Translations under genes and position numbers: made by a program
Assembly: GCA_947683625.1 (NCBI GenBank)
Contig: CANTUR010001443.1
Coordinates: 62,001-126,000 of the forward strand
Direction of reading: 5' to 3'
Source: Mallotus nudiflorus
Taxonomy: Eukaryota > Streptophyta > Magnoliopsida > Malpighiales > Euphorbiaceae
Length of the DNA stretch: 64,000 bases
Notes under the pieces: model-generated
Databases searched by the model: none
What the model saw: only the letters and a program-made list of their open reading frames with translations
Told to the model about the DNA's origin: nothing
In this document: piece by piece, positions 1 to 10,553 of the stretch
Layout: every line of letters begins with the position of its first letter
Position numbering within the stretch: position 1 is the stretch's first letter

Positions 1-879
1 ATTGAAGTTCAAAAAATTCAAGAACCCTAATATGGCCGAAATCAAAAATTCGAAACCTAAGCAAATCAAGACCATTTTAAGTGAAACAAAGCTTGGAATC
101 ACACTCACCGGAGCTCAAGGAGAAGAAAGAGACTGGCGGTGTCAAAAATAGTGGCCGAAAACATCGTGATCGACGGTGAAGAAGAATTCGACTTCTCCAG
201 CCAAAATAAACCTCCAGAGGTCGGAAACGGCTGCAACAGGCGGTGAGGAAGGCTGAGGAAGGTTGTGGCACGCCGGACAGCACACCAACGGTAAGAAATC
301 GATGTGACAGGCAGCGGAACGGCGATCGAGGCAATCGGGGAAGAAGGAGATGCTCGGGGGCAATTCGATAATTTTCCAAAATTTAATTTTATTGACTTAT
401 TGTATGTATATATATATATACTTTACACTATATAATAAAATAATATTAAATTACACACGTTAAATATACACCACACACATATAATTTAATATTTTAAAAT
501 TTAATAATAAATAAAAAATATTAAATAACAATAAAACTAATAAATAAATAATAAAATATTAGGGTAATATTAATTAAACCCTAATTAGATAAATAAGTAC
601 ACATATATACGGTGTTTAGTATTTTAAAAATATGTATGATCTCATGCAAGTCCGTAAATCTATTTAAAATAATTAATAGTAAATTATTTATGTGAAAATT
701 TCCCCGAAAATACAAGTCCCGAGAAAATTTTACGTAAAGGACTTTAAATAATACACAATAATTAAAATAGGTTTTAAATACACATCAACTCGTAAAAATA
801 TCATAACATATATACAAAAATTATTAACACTGCATATCCCGATGTAGTATTAAAATATTTAAAAACACGAAATATTACA
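1..879 (-). repeat. 3' LTR of element A, partial (window edge)
   Basis: On the minus strand this begins TGTAATATTTCG at 879 and continues leftward off the window. It holds the first 0.88 kb of the LTR: the AT-rich start, the GC-richer island (about 140-360) and a GTGAGT donor-like site near 106-111. It matches 18254-19135 closely. The usual TATCCCG near the terminus is mutated to TATTTCG. Confidence 0.9.
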
Positions 880-894
880 GTCTTCCCCCCTTAC
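880..894 (-). other. Polypurine tract of element A
   Basis: On the minus strand this reads GTAAGGGGGGAAGAC, directly against the LTR start. That is the expected position and composition of the plus-strand DNA primer of an LTR retrotransposon. The equivalent tract lies beside the 3' LTRs of elements F and G. Confidence 0.88.
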
Positions 895-926
895 AAGACT
901 TCGTCCCCAAATTCCAGAAAACAGGA

Positions 927-2350
927 TCAAAAAGGAAAGAGATACGGGTAAGAAGCTCGCATCTCAGCTTCAGTCTCCCACGTATGCTCTTCAACTCTGT
1001 TGCTATGCCACAAAACCTTGACCATCGGAATCTGCTTCGAACGTAACTGTCGAACTTGATAGTCAACGATCGCCACATGTTCTTCCATAAACGTCAAATC
1101 TTCACTTACTTCTACACCGTCAGACTGCAACACGTGTGAAGGGTCTGAGATATACTTCCACAACATCGAGATATGAAATATTGGATGCACTTGTGACATA
1201 CTCGGAGGCAAATCCAACCGATATGCTACAGTGCCAACTCTCTCCAGAATCTCAAATGGTCCAATATATCTCAGTGCCAACTTACCCTTCCTACCAAATC
1301 TCATCACACCCTTCATCGGAGATACCTTCAGAAAAATAAAATCTCCACATCTCTGCGCCTAGGATTCGCATAACTCTTTTGTCTACTAACTGCGGTCTCT
1401 AATCTTCGCTTAATCACGACAACTTTCTCTGCAGCATCCTGAACCATCTCAGGTCCAGTAAAAGCTCTCTCACCAATCTCATCCTAACTCAAAGGGGATC
1501 TACACTTCCTTCCATATAACGCCTCATATGGTGCCAAGCCAATACTGCTATGGTAGTTGTTATTATATGCAAACTCTATGAGTGGCAAATGATCATCCCA
1601 GCTACCTCCCAAATCCAGGACACACATCCTCAACATATCTTCTAGTGTCTAGATCATCCTCTTAGTCTGACCATCTGTCTGAGGATGAAAAGCAGTACTG
1701 AAGTCCAACCTAATGCCCATCGCTTCCTGCAACTTCTGCCAAAAATGAGAAGTAAACACTGAACCTCTATCTGACACAATGGACACAAGTACTCCATGAA
1801 GGCATACAATATGCTTCACATATAGCTTCGCCAATCTAGCTACAGAATAAGTGGCTTTCATAGGTAGGAAATGTGCAAACTTCGTCAACCTGTCAACAAT
1901 CACCCAGATGGAATCGTATCCATCCTTAGAACGAGGTAAACCAACCACAAAATCCATAGCTATCCTTTCCCACTTCCACTCAGGAATAGGAAGAGGTTGA
2001 AGCTTCCCAGAAGGCTTCTGATGCTCAGCTTTCACTTGCTGACACATCAGACACTTAGCAACATAATCAGCGACATCTTTCTTCAATTCATCCCACCAGT
2101 ATAAATCTCTGATACTGTGGTACATCTTAGTAATGCCCGAATGAACACTGTAGGCTGTAGAATGTGCTTCCTCTAGGATCTCTTCTCTCAAATCATCCAC
2201 ATCAGGAACACACAATCTACCACTGATCCACAACACACCATCATCATCGAGTGTGAAATTAGTGAACATCCCTGCTCGAACATTCTCTGCAAGCTCTTCT
2301 AGATTAGGATCTCGGCTCTAAGCTGCTTTAATCCTATCCCTCAATACAGA
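927..2350 (-). pseudogene. Element A integrase and chromodomain, broken
   Basis: Residues read on the minus strand give an HHCC zinc-binding integrase N-terminus (C-x2-C as CLMC), the catalytic core (MDFVVG, then IVSDRG), the GPF of the GPY/F module and a C-terminal chromodomain ending SYPYLFPF with a stop at 927. Such a chromodomain is used by chromoviruses to steer integration to heterochromatin; this copy has the group II form lacking the usual first aromatic residue. The frame is cut by TAG at 1649-1651 and 2318-2320 (each CAG in sister copies) and there is a shift between about 1317 and 1648. It cannot make a working integrase. Confidence 0.88.
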
Positions 2351-3451
2351 TCACACTTTAAACTGAGCTAGCAGTCCACCTGATCTACTGATCTTCATCA
2401 TCAGACCTTGATCCACCAACAGATGTAACTCATGGATCAATGGTCTCTTCTCAACACTGATGTGAGCAAGACTGCCTGAGGACTTTCTACTCAAGCCATC
2501 TGCTACCACATTAGCTTTACCCGGATGATATAAGATCTCATAGTCATAATCCTTCAATAATTGAAAACTGTTCTCACAAGCTTCTGACCACTCGAATCTA
2601 ACATTCTTCTGAGTCAAGCGAGTCATAGGGGCTGCAATTCTGGAGAAATCCTATACAAACCGCCTATAATACCCGGCTAAACCCAGAAAACTCTGAATCT
2701 CCATAACATAAGTCGGTCTAGGCCACTCAGACACTACCTCAATCTTCTGTGGATCAACCTGGATACCTTCTTTAGACACCACGTGTCCAAGAAAAGAAAC
2801 ACTCTCCATCCAGAAATCACACTTCGAGAATTTAGCATAAAGCTGATGATCTCTCAGTGTCTGCAGTACAATCCTCAAGTGATATACATGCTCCTCCATA
2901 CTCCTTGAATAAACCAGTATATCATCGATGAAGACTACCACAAACTGATCCACATATGGTCTGAATACCCTGTTCATCAGGTCCATAAAAGCTGCTGGTG
3001 CATTTTTCAAACCAAAAGACATCACCAGAAACTCAAAATGGCTATATCGAGTGCGGAATGATGTTTTAGGAATATCAACCTCACTAATCCACAGCTGATG
3101 ATAACCCGACCTCAAGTCAATCTTAGAAAAGAACTGTGCACCCTGTAGCTGATCAAACAAGTCATCTATCCTCAGGAGAGGATACTTGTTCTTCACTGAC
3201 ACCTTATTCAGCTCTCTGTAGTCAATGCACAATCTCAGGGTACCATCCTTCTTCTTCACAAACAGGACTGGTGCACCCCAAGGAGAAACACTAGGTCTGA
3301 TAAAACCCTTATCCAATAACTCTTGCAACTGCTCCTTCAACTCTTTCAACTCTGCAGGAGCCATTCTGTAAGGTGGCATAGATATAGGAGTAGTGCCTGG
3401 AACCACATTTATACAGAACTCTATCTCTCTGTGAGGTGGTAAACCTGGCAA
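2351..3451 (-). pseudogene. Element A reverse transcriptase and RNase H, with RNase H mostly deleted
   Basis: The reverse transcriptase core is well preserved: VKKKDGTLRLCIDYREL, then KIDLRSGYHQL with the first catalytic Asp, then VFIDDILVYS with the Asp pair. Stops lie at 2651-2653 (TAG, CAG in relatives) and 2351-2353 (TGA, CGA in relatives). Past FQLLK the protein jumps straight to the DYDYEILYHPG segment at the end of RNase H. Compared with element F, 330 bp holding most RNase H catalytic residues is missing, in frame. The coding order and high similarity to F leave little doubt about identity. Confidence 0.9.
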
Positions 3452-3505
3452 CTCCTTGGGAAAAACATCAGGAAACTCACAAGCAACAGGAACATCTATG
3501 AGTGA

Positions 3506-3807
3506 CTACTTCTCCGCTGAAGTATCCCTGACCAATGCCAAATATCCCTGACAACCTTTCCTCAATAACTTCCTAGTCGTAATAGCATAAATAAGATTCT
3601 GAGGTGCTGGACTCCTATCACCCACAAACTTAAAATCTTCTTCATCAGGAATTTTGAACGTCACCTCTTTATTCCTGTAATCTACCACGGTATAGTGTTG
3701 AGATAACCAATCCATACCCAGAATAACATCAAACTCCATCACATCCAACAAAATCAAGTCAGCGGGTAATTCTCTATCTCCCACGAGAACTGGACAACCA
3801 GAAAGAA
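3506..3807 (-). pseudogene. Element A protease to RT linker, first part
   Basis: The minus-strand frame reads the retropepsin C-terminal half (ILLDVMEFDVILGMDWLSQH), with the conserved hydrophobic-Gly pattern ILGMDWL, then the linker to RT. It ends at a TAG at 3506-3508 where relatives have TTG (Leu). At 3807 it is interrupted by solo LTR1; the N-terminal half with the catalytic DPGA motif resumes at 10938. Confidence 0.85.
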
Positions 3808-4249
3808 TGTAATATCCCGTGTTTTTAAATATTTTTACACTATACCGGGATATGCAGTGTTAATAATTTTTGTGTATATATATTACGATATTTTTACGAG
3901 TTGATATTTATTTAAAACCTATTTTAATTATTGTGTATTATTTACAGTGCTTTACATAAAATTTTCCCGGGACTTGCATTTTCGGGGAAATTTTCACGTA
4001 AATAATTTATTGTTAATTATTGTAAATATATTTTTGGACTTGCATGAACTCATACGTATTTTTAAATTACTAAATAAAGAATATGCGTGTAAATATTTAT
4101 TTAATTAGGTTTTAGTATTTTATTCTAATATTTTATTAATTAATTAATTATTTATTTGTTATTTAATTATTTTTAATTAATATTAAATTTTAAAATATTA
4201 AATATTAAGTGTGTGGATGCAATTTTTTCAAATATTTTCTTAAAATTAT

Positions 4250-4587
4250 TTTTTTCTTTTTTTTTAATTTTTTCTTTTCTTTTTCTTTTCTTTTCTTTTT
4301 CTTCTTCTTCTTCTTCTTCTTCTTCTTCTTCTTCTTCTTCTTCTCCTTCCCCGCGCCTGACCACTCCCTCACCACCAACCACCGCTGCAACTACCATTCC
4401 CCTACCGTCAGTGTGCCTCTCGACTTGCCACCGTCGTTCCCAGCCGTTCCCCGCCACCAGCAGCCTTCTTCCCCGACGCCAGCAGCCTCTTTTCTTCTTT
4501 TGGCCGAAACTTCTTCTCCTCGCCGTCGACCACAATTCTGGTCACCGTTTTCGACACCGCTGGTCTCTTTCTTCTCCTTGAGCTCCG
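4250..4587 (+). promoter_or_regulatory. Pyrimidine tract and GC-rich island of LTR1, possible promoter and first exon
   Basis: A T/CTT-rich tract (about 4250-4345, with roughly twelve CTT repeats) runs into a C-rich, GC-rich stretch that ends TTGAGCTCCG just before GTGAGT. AT-rich sequence with TATA-like runs lies upstream. Pyrimidine patches near starts are common in plant promoters; that the LTR promoter lies here is inference. The same layout recurs in LTR3, the F 3' LTR and the G 3' LTR. Confidence 0.35.
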
Positions 4588-5505
4588 GTGAGTGTGATTC
4601 TAGCTTTGGTTTGAGCTTAAATGGTCTTGATTTGCTTAGGTTTTGAATTTTCCAATTCGGCCATATTAGGGTTTTTGATTTTTTTGAGCTTTGAATTGAT
4701 TGATTCATGAAAACTCCCTTCACAAATATTGATCCTAGTAGCTTAATATACATGTATGAATTTTTATGGAATTTTTGGAGATTTTTTGGATTTTTGGGTA
4801 TTTTTGAATATTTTAATATTATTTTCTAATTTTCGGAAATTAATTAAATAAATTATAAAATTGTGTTTTATGGTTAAATTAGGTGTTGAAATGAATTATA
4901 GGAATTTATTTGGAATTTTTATGAATTTCTATGTATTTATTTTGAATTATTGAAGTTTATGTAATTTTGGGAAATTAGGGTTAATTATGTTTTTATTTGA
5001 ATTTAATTGGATAATTGAGTTTAATTATTGATATTATTGATAAATATGTTGAGAAAATTAATTTTGGATAATTATACTATTTTTGGTGAATTTTTGAAGT
5101 AATTTTAGTATATTTATATATATATGGGTATTTTGGTAATTTTACACAAAATTAGCTAAAAATGAAATTTAATTGGTTTTAATAGTTATTTAAGGTATAA
5201 AAATGATTTCTACAAATTATTTAGTATTTTTAACCAATTAAAACTATTTTTCGTGAATTATTTTCAATTATATATATAATATACGGTTTTTCTAATAAAA
5301 TAAGTTTTTACTGGTTTTTACTGTGTTTTAAGGTTAATTATGTAATTTCTACCTATAAAATGTATTTCTAGGTTATAAGGGCATTTTTGGTAATTCTGAA
5401 TTTTTCTGTGTTTGTGGACCCCGATCGGTAGATTGTAGTCTGGAGTCCGACCGAGGGGTTGTGAATGAGATGTGGTGTTTATTTTCAAAGTGTGTTTCTT
5501 TGCAG
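4588..5505 (+). other. Intron-like segment 1 of LTR1
   Basis: An AT-rich block of 918 bp bounded by CCG|GTGAGTGTG at its start and TTTCTTTGCAG|GG at its end, both good plant splice-site matches. Homologous blocks in LTR2 (6491-7404, 914 bp) and the F 3' LTR (32843-33761, minus, 919 bp) keep both edges. Splicing itself is inferred, not shown. Confidence 0.4.
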
Positions 5506-5538
5506 GGTCGGCTCTACTCTTTGAGTAGAAAGATGTCT

Positions 5539-5587
5539 GTTTTACAGGGGAGGTTCTATCGAATTTTCGGTAGAATTCTCGTAAAAC
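5539..5587 (+). other. Nested hairpin in LTR1
   Basis: Outer arms GTTTTAC (5539-5545) and GTAAAAC (5581-5587) pair perfectly. Inside, TTCTATCGAA (5554-5563) pairs with TTCGGTAGAA (5566-5575) around a TT loop, with a single T-G wobble. The homologous inner arms in the LTR of element N (near 60442-60463) form a perfect 10-bp pair. Confidence 0.6.
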
Positions 5588-6490
5588 GTGATATCCGGTC
5601 GAACCCTAATCTCAATTCTGTGTTTAATATTCTAGATCGAGTTCTAGGATTTTCTGTTAGGTTTATTCTAATGTCGGTTATTTATTATTTGTTTAGTTGC
5701 GTCGAGACCAAGGGCTAGTTGTAATATCCTGAATTTTTAAATATTTTTATACTGCATCGGGATATGCAGTGTTAATAATTTTTTTATATATATTTATGAT
5801 ATTTTATGAGTTTGTTGTTTGTTTAAAGCTAATTTTAATTATTTTATATTATTTTAAGTACTTTACGTAAAATTTTCCCGAAAATTATATTTTCGGGGAA
5901 ATTGACACGTAAATAAATTAATACTATTTATTTTGACTAGTTTTATGAATTTGCATGAACTCATATATAATTTTAAAGTGCTAAAATAAAATGTATATAT
6001 GTGTATTTATTTAAATTAATTAAAGCTTAATTAATTTCCTTAATTTTATTATTTAATTTTTATATTAATTAATTTTAAGTTTATAAATTATTAAACATAT
6101 TAAAATATGTGTGTGGTGTATATTTAATGTGTGTGAAATTTTATATTATTATAATATATAGTGTAAATATATATATATATACATATATACATAAATTTTT
6201 ATCAAAAAATCAAAACTTCCATTTATTTATAATTTTGCCCCTCCTTCATCTTCTTCCTCCCAAAACGTTTTCTTCCATTTCCAGCCACTTTCAAGCTGGT
6301 TTTCTTGCTGTTACTATGCCTCTCAGCCTTCCTCTTCCACCTCCAACCATTTCCACCACCTAAAACACTCTTTTCCGGTGAGTTTTGGCCGGATTTTCTT
6401 CAAAGAGCCAAAAATCAACTTAACTCCGACAAAGCACTTTCCGGCCACCAAATTTGATGCTGTTGGTCTCTATCTTCTCCTTGAGCTCTG

Positions 6491-7404
6491 GTAAGTATGA
6501 TTCCAAGCTTTGTTTCACTTGATTTGGTCTAGAATTGCTTAGGTTTCAATTTCTTCAAATCAGCCATTTTGGGTTTCGAATTTTTTTTAGCTTCAATTTG
6601 ATTGATTCATGAAAACTTCCTTCACAAACATTGTTCCTGGAAGCTTAATCTACATGCTGTAATTTTTTTATAATTTTTGGAATTTATTTTAATTTTTGTG
6701 AATTTTTGATTATTTTATTATTATTTTCTAATTTTCGAAAATTAATTAATTAAATTATGAAATTGTGTTTTATGGTGATTATAGGAGTTGAAATGAATTA
6801 TAGAAATTTATTTGTAATTTTTGTGAATTTTTATGTATTTATTTGGAATTTATTAAGTTTAGGTGATTTTGAAAAATAGGGTTAATTATGTGTTTAATTG
6901 AAATAAATTGGTAAATTGAGTATATTTATTGATATTATTGAATTATATGCTGAGAAATTAATTTTTGAGTAATTATATAATTTTTGGTGAATTTTTGAAC
7001 ATTTATAGTGAATATATATATATAGGGGTATTTTGGTAATTTTACACTAAATTGGTTAAAAATGTAATTAAATTGGTTTTAATAGTTATTTAGGGTATAA
7101 GAATGATTTCTGCAAATTTTTAGTATTTTTAACTAATTAAAACTATTTTTTTGTAAATTATTTTCAAATTATATATAATATACTATTTTTCTAAATAAAT
7201 GGGTTTTTATTGATTTTTAGTATGTTTTAGGGTTAATTATGTAATTTGAATTTATAAAATGTATTTTTATTATATAAGGGCATTTTCGGTATTTTATAAA
7301 TATTCTGTGAATTGTGAACCTCGGTCGGTGAATTGTAGTTTGGAGTCCGACCGAGGGATTTTGATTGTAATCCTGTGTTTATTCCGAAGTGTATATCTTT
7401 GCAG
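6491..7404 (+). other. Intron-like segment 1 of LTR2
   Basis: Starts CTG|GTAAGTATG and ends ATCTTTGCAG|GA. The donor differs from the main subfamily by changes that keep, or improve, the splice consensus (GTGAGTGTG to GTAAGTATG), while the block length (914 bp) is almost unchanged. Inferred from sequence only. Confidence 0.4.
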
Positions 7405-7733
7405 GACCGGCTCTACTCTTTGAGTAGAGAGATGTCCGTTTTACAGGGGAGGTTCTGTCGAATTTTTGGTAGAATTCTCGTAAAACGTGATGTCCGGTCA
7501 AATTCCTATTCTAAAGCTGTGTCTAAAATTCTAGATCGAGTCTTTAGAATTTTTGTTAAATTTATTCTGATTTCATGTTGTCATTTGTTTGTCTAGCTGC
7601 GCCGAGACCGAGGCCTAACGGATCAGGCCCGCCGAGTTTGTCTCGTGGAGCGCTAACATGTGAGTTATTATACTGTATATATATGCACTGCATATAGGGT
7701 GCATTATTTAGAATTTTTCATTTTCATTGTATG

Positions 7734-8460
7734 TTTTAAAAAATGATTTAAATTATAATATTTTTGGTATATCTAGGGTTGCATTCTTATATATATGCAT
7801 ATTAAATAATTATGCATGTTAGTTTGATATATGCACATTAAACAATTAGGTTTAGGTTTAATACATTTGAGTAATATACACATGTTTTAAAATGTATACT
7901 TAGACATAATTATTTTATTAAATGATTAGTATACTTTAGGTATAGTTTCAGTAGATTTTAGGTTTATTCTTAAATAATTGCATGTTAAATTATAAACCTA
8001 CACTTAAAGTATTTTTAAGTTTATTTTTGGTATATTTTTTTATTTATTTCCGAATAAATAAATGTTTTATTATTAAATTAAACCTAACACATTAGTGGTA
8101 TATTTAGGGTTTATTTTTGATATATGCATGCTAGATAATTAGGTTTATTTTTAGTATATTTGTGAATATATGTTAAACACAAACACGTATTTAAATGAAT
8201 ATTTATACATAAATGGTTATTTAAATGATTTGAGTACTTAGGGTATATCTTTTGCATATTTAAGTATATTTTTAAGATAATGCATGTTATATTATTGTTA
8301 CTCATTTAAATTGTTTTTAACTATATTAATGATTTATCTTTAGTTTATTTCATATTTTATTTGACTATATATATATATATATATATATACCTGAAATATA
8401 CTGGGTATATTTTAGGTATATTTTTGGTATATATATATATGGTTGGTTTTACTATTATGA
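7734..8460 (+). repeat. Degenerate TTTTTGGTATATTT-type repeats in LTR2
   Basis: An AT-rich stretch in which variants of TTTTGGTATATTT and TTTAGGTTTA recur at irregular spacing, ending in a (TA)n run near 8366-8388. The homologous part of other LTRs (for example 9680-9940) holds a shorter version, so the block probably expanded in this subfamily. Confidence 0.5.
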
Positions 8461-8533
8461 ATATGGTTCTACATTAATTATTTTTTTGAATGAATGATTT
8501 ATTCGAAGTGAAGGATATCAATAGAACGTGCTT

Positions 8534-8572
8534 CCTAGTGGTCAGCACTAGGACCGTGTACGTACCGGTACG
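8534..8572 (+). other. CCTAGTG/CACTAGG hairpin plus 12-bp palindrome in LTR2
   Basis: CCTAGTG (8534-8540) pairs perfectly with CACTAGG (8546-8552) around a 5-nt loop; nine bases on comes the perfect palindrome CGTACCGGTACG (8561-8572). Both elements recur at the same place in every LTR that covers this part, in either orientation. Confidence 0.65.
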
Positions 8573-8655
8573 GTAGATAAGGATTGAGTGAGAGTTAAAA
8601 TTGGGTGATTATAATTGATTTAATTGATTTGACTAAGATTAATGGTATATTAGAT

Positions 8656-8762
8656 AGTGTGATTGCTGGAGCTCGGTTGACTAAGTGTCTCGGGGCCAAT
8701 CACACTGACAGTCAGACTGCTGGAGCTCGGTTGACTTAGTGTCTCGGGGCCAGTCTACTGTC
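8656..8762 (+). other. Tandem long-loop stem-loop pair in LTR2 (first copy)
   Basis: Unit 1: AGTGTGATTG (8656-8665) pairs perfectly with CAATCACACT (8697-8706) around a 31-nt loop. Unit 2: GACAGT and AGACTG (8707-8719, one bulged C) pair with CAGTCT and ACTGTC (8751-8762). Both loops carry the same core, GGAGCTCGGTTGACT then AGTGTCTCGGGGC. A second copy of the pair lies at 8815-8924. Confidence 0.65.
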
Positions 8763-10494
8763 CATAAGTGAATTTAATGATCTATTGGGTTGATTGAGAT
8801 GTGAGGTGATGGATAGTGTGATTGCTGGAGCTCGGTTGACCAAGTGTCTCGGGGCCAATCACACTGACAGCCAGACTGCTGGAGCTCGGTCGACTTAATG
8901 TCTCGGGGCCAGTCTGCTGTCCAAATTGGAGTAAGTGTTCTATTTGGAATCAAGTGAGCCTGCATGGCTAGAGTGATGATGGGGTTGTTGAGGTTATTAT
9001 TATTAGGGTTCTATGGATCCTTCATGAATTTAATCAAATGTTTTTCTACATTTAGTATATTTATAAAGGCAAAGTTTGGCATTCGTGTGAAATGTGTGTA
9101 TATACATATATATATAAGAATGCCTGATTGTTATGGTTTAGTTTGCATGTATATATAGTATAATAATTCACTCAGTGAGGTCTGACCCCCCTCAATTATT
9201 TTTTTTCAGGAGATTCCATATCGTCAGACCTTAGTTATAGAGTTCCTCACCGATGTTCTTCAGTCCCGGCTGTTTTATACAAATGTATATTCTAAACTTT
9301 GAATTGTATTCTAGAAACTGCAGTAGTGGTGTCACTATATTGGAAGTGTATTATTTTGTTTGGATATTAAATACTCTGAGAATTTGTATTTGAACATTGT
9401 ATGAATATGTATTCATTTATAAAAGGATTTGGAGTATTTATTTTATATATTGATTCAGAAAAATTTTAATTTGGTCGTACTTTTATATAATTATTGTATG
9501 ATTTTATTTTCTAAGGCTTGCTACGGGTTCCGGATTCGAAAGAATTCCCGTTCCCTAGCGCCGGTCATGACTCCTAGTTTGGGTCGTGACACTAGTGGAC
9601 CAGGCCCGTCGGATCCATCTCGTGGAGCGCACTAGGGTGAGTTACTATTTTATATATATGTGCTTTAGGATGCATGATTTTAGAAATACATGTTTCATTT
9701 TGACTAAATATGCATAAATAACGTGATTTGTATTTAAGTATATTTTTGGTATATTTTTGGTATATATTAAATTATATGCATGTTTTATGAATAAATTATA
9801 TTTAAAATGTTTTTAAATATATTTCGAGCTTAATTTATGATTTAATTGGATTTATTTGACGTATATATACTCGAAATATACCTGGTTTATTTTTGGTATA
9901 TTTCTAGTATATATATGGTTTATATTGTTATTTTATTTAAATTCATGCATCATTTATTTGTGAATGAATGTTTTACATTTATTAATGAAGGATATCGATA
10001 GAACATGCTACCTAGTGGGCAGCACTAGGACCGAGTACGTACCGGTACGCCTGTAGTATTTAGGCTATATTACTAACCATTTGTGGATATTGATTGATTA
10101 TGATTATTTGATGTGTGAGATATGGTTTGGGTGTGATTGCTGGAGCTCGATTGACCAAGTGTCTCGGGGCCAACCACACTGGCAGTCAGACTGCTGGAGC
10201 TCGTTTGACTTAGTGTCTCGGGGCCAGTCTACTGTCTAAATGGATTAAGTGGACATATTTGGAATAAGTGAGCCTGTATGGCTAAAGTGTTGTCTAACAC
10301 TATTTTCGAGGTTGCGATATTCTAGGGTTTTATTTGATCCTTCATAAAAGATGATTTTCAATGAAAAATATATATAAAATGATTTTATTGCATCTGTGTG
10401 TAATTGCCTGTATATATACGTATTAGATATATATTGTTGATTGTATGCATTGTCATTTAGTGTGTATGTATATATATTATAGTAATTCACTCAG

Positions 10495-10553
10495 TGAGGT
10501 CTGACTCCCCTCCGTTGACAATTTTTTAGGAGAGTCAACATCTTCAGACCTCA
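10495..10553 (+). other. Two-step hairpin near the end of LTR1
   Basis: TGAGGTCTGA (10495-10504) pairs perfectly with TCAGACCTCA (10544-10553). Inside, GTTGAC pairs with GTCAAC, and the acceptor-like TTTTTTAG|GAG lies in the apical loop. The element is conserved in the LTRs of A, F, G, N and in fragments B, C and D. Confidence 0.6.

Larger units (their letters stand above)
5720..9591 (+). mobile_element. Solo LTR2, longer subfamily, nested in LTR1
   Basis: Begins TGTAATATCC at 5720 and ends GTCGTGACA at 9591, with target duplication CTAGT on both sides (5715-5719, 9592-9596). At 3,872 bp it is about 0.6 kb longer than the main subfamily, mainly in the AT-rich part after 7660 and through a duplication of the paired stem-loop unit (8656-8762 and 8815-8924). 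Its closest relative in the window is the 5' LTR of element E (4,019 bp), which shares the altered terminus with ACTCCTAGTTTGGG-like bases and the duplication. No internal region remains. Confidence 0.95.

Noticed and set aside
4209..4646. Open frames with long runs of Phe, Ser, Lys or Glu (also near 4173, 14898, 33730 and 48024)
   Set aside because: They are translations of the CT/GA tract in LTRs in several frames at once, with no family match.
5461..5718. Repeated small peptide with MSVLQGRFCRIF in many LTRs
   Set aside because: No upstream context for translation, different starts and ends in each copy, and the same bases form a hairpin with pairing changes. Conservation looks structural; not annotated as a gene.
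8656..8924. CRISPR-like array from repeated GGAGCTCGG units
   Set aside because: Only two to four units, with spacers that are the hairpin arms, in a plant LTR and without cas genes.
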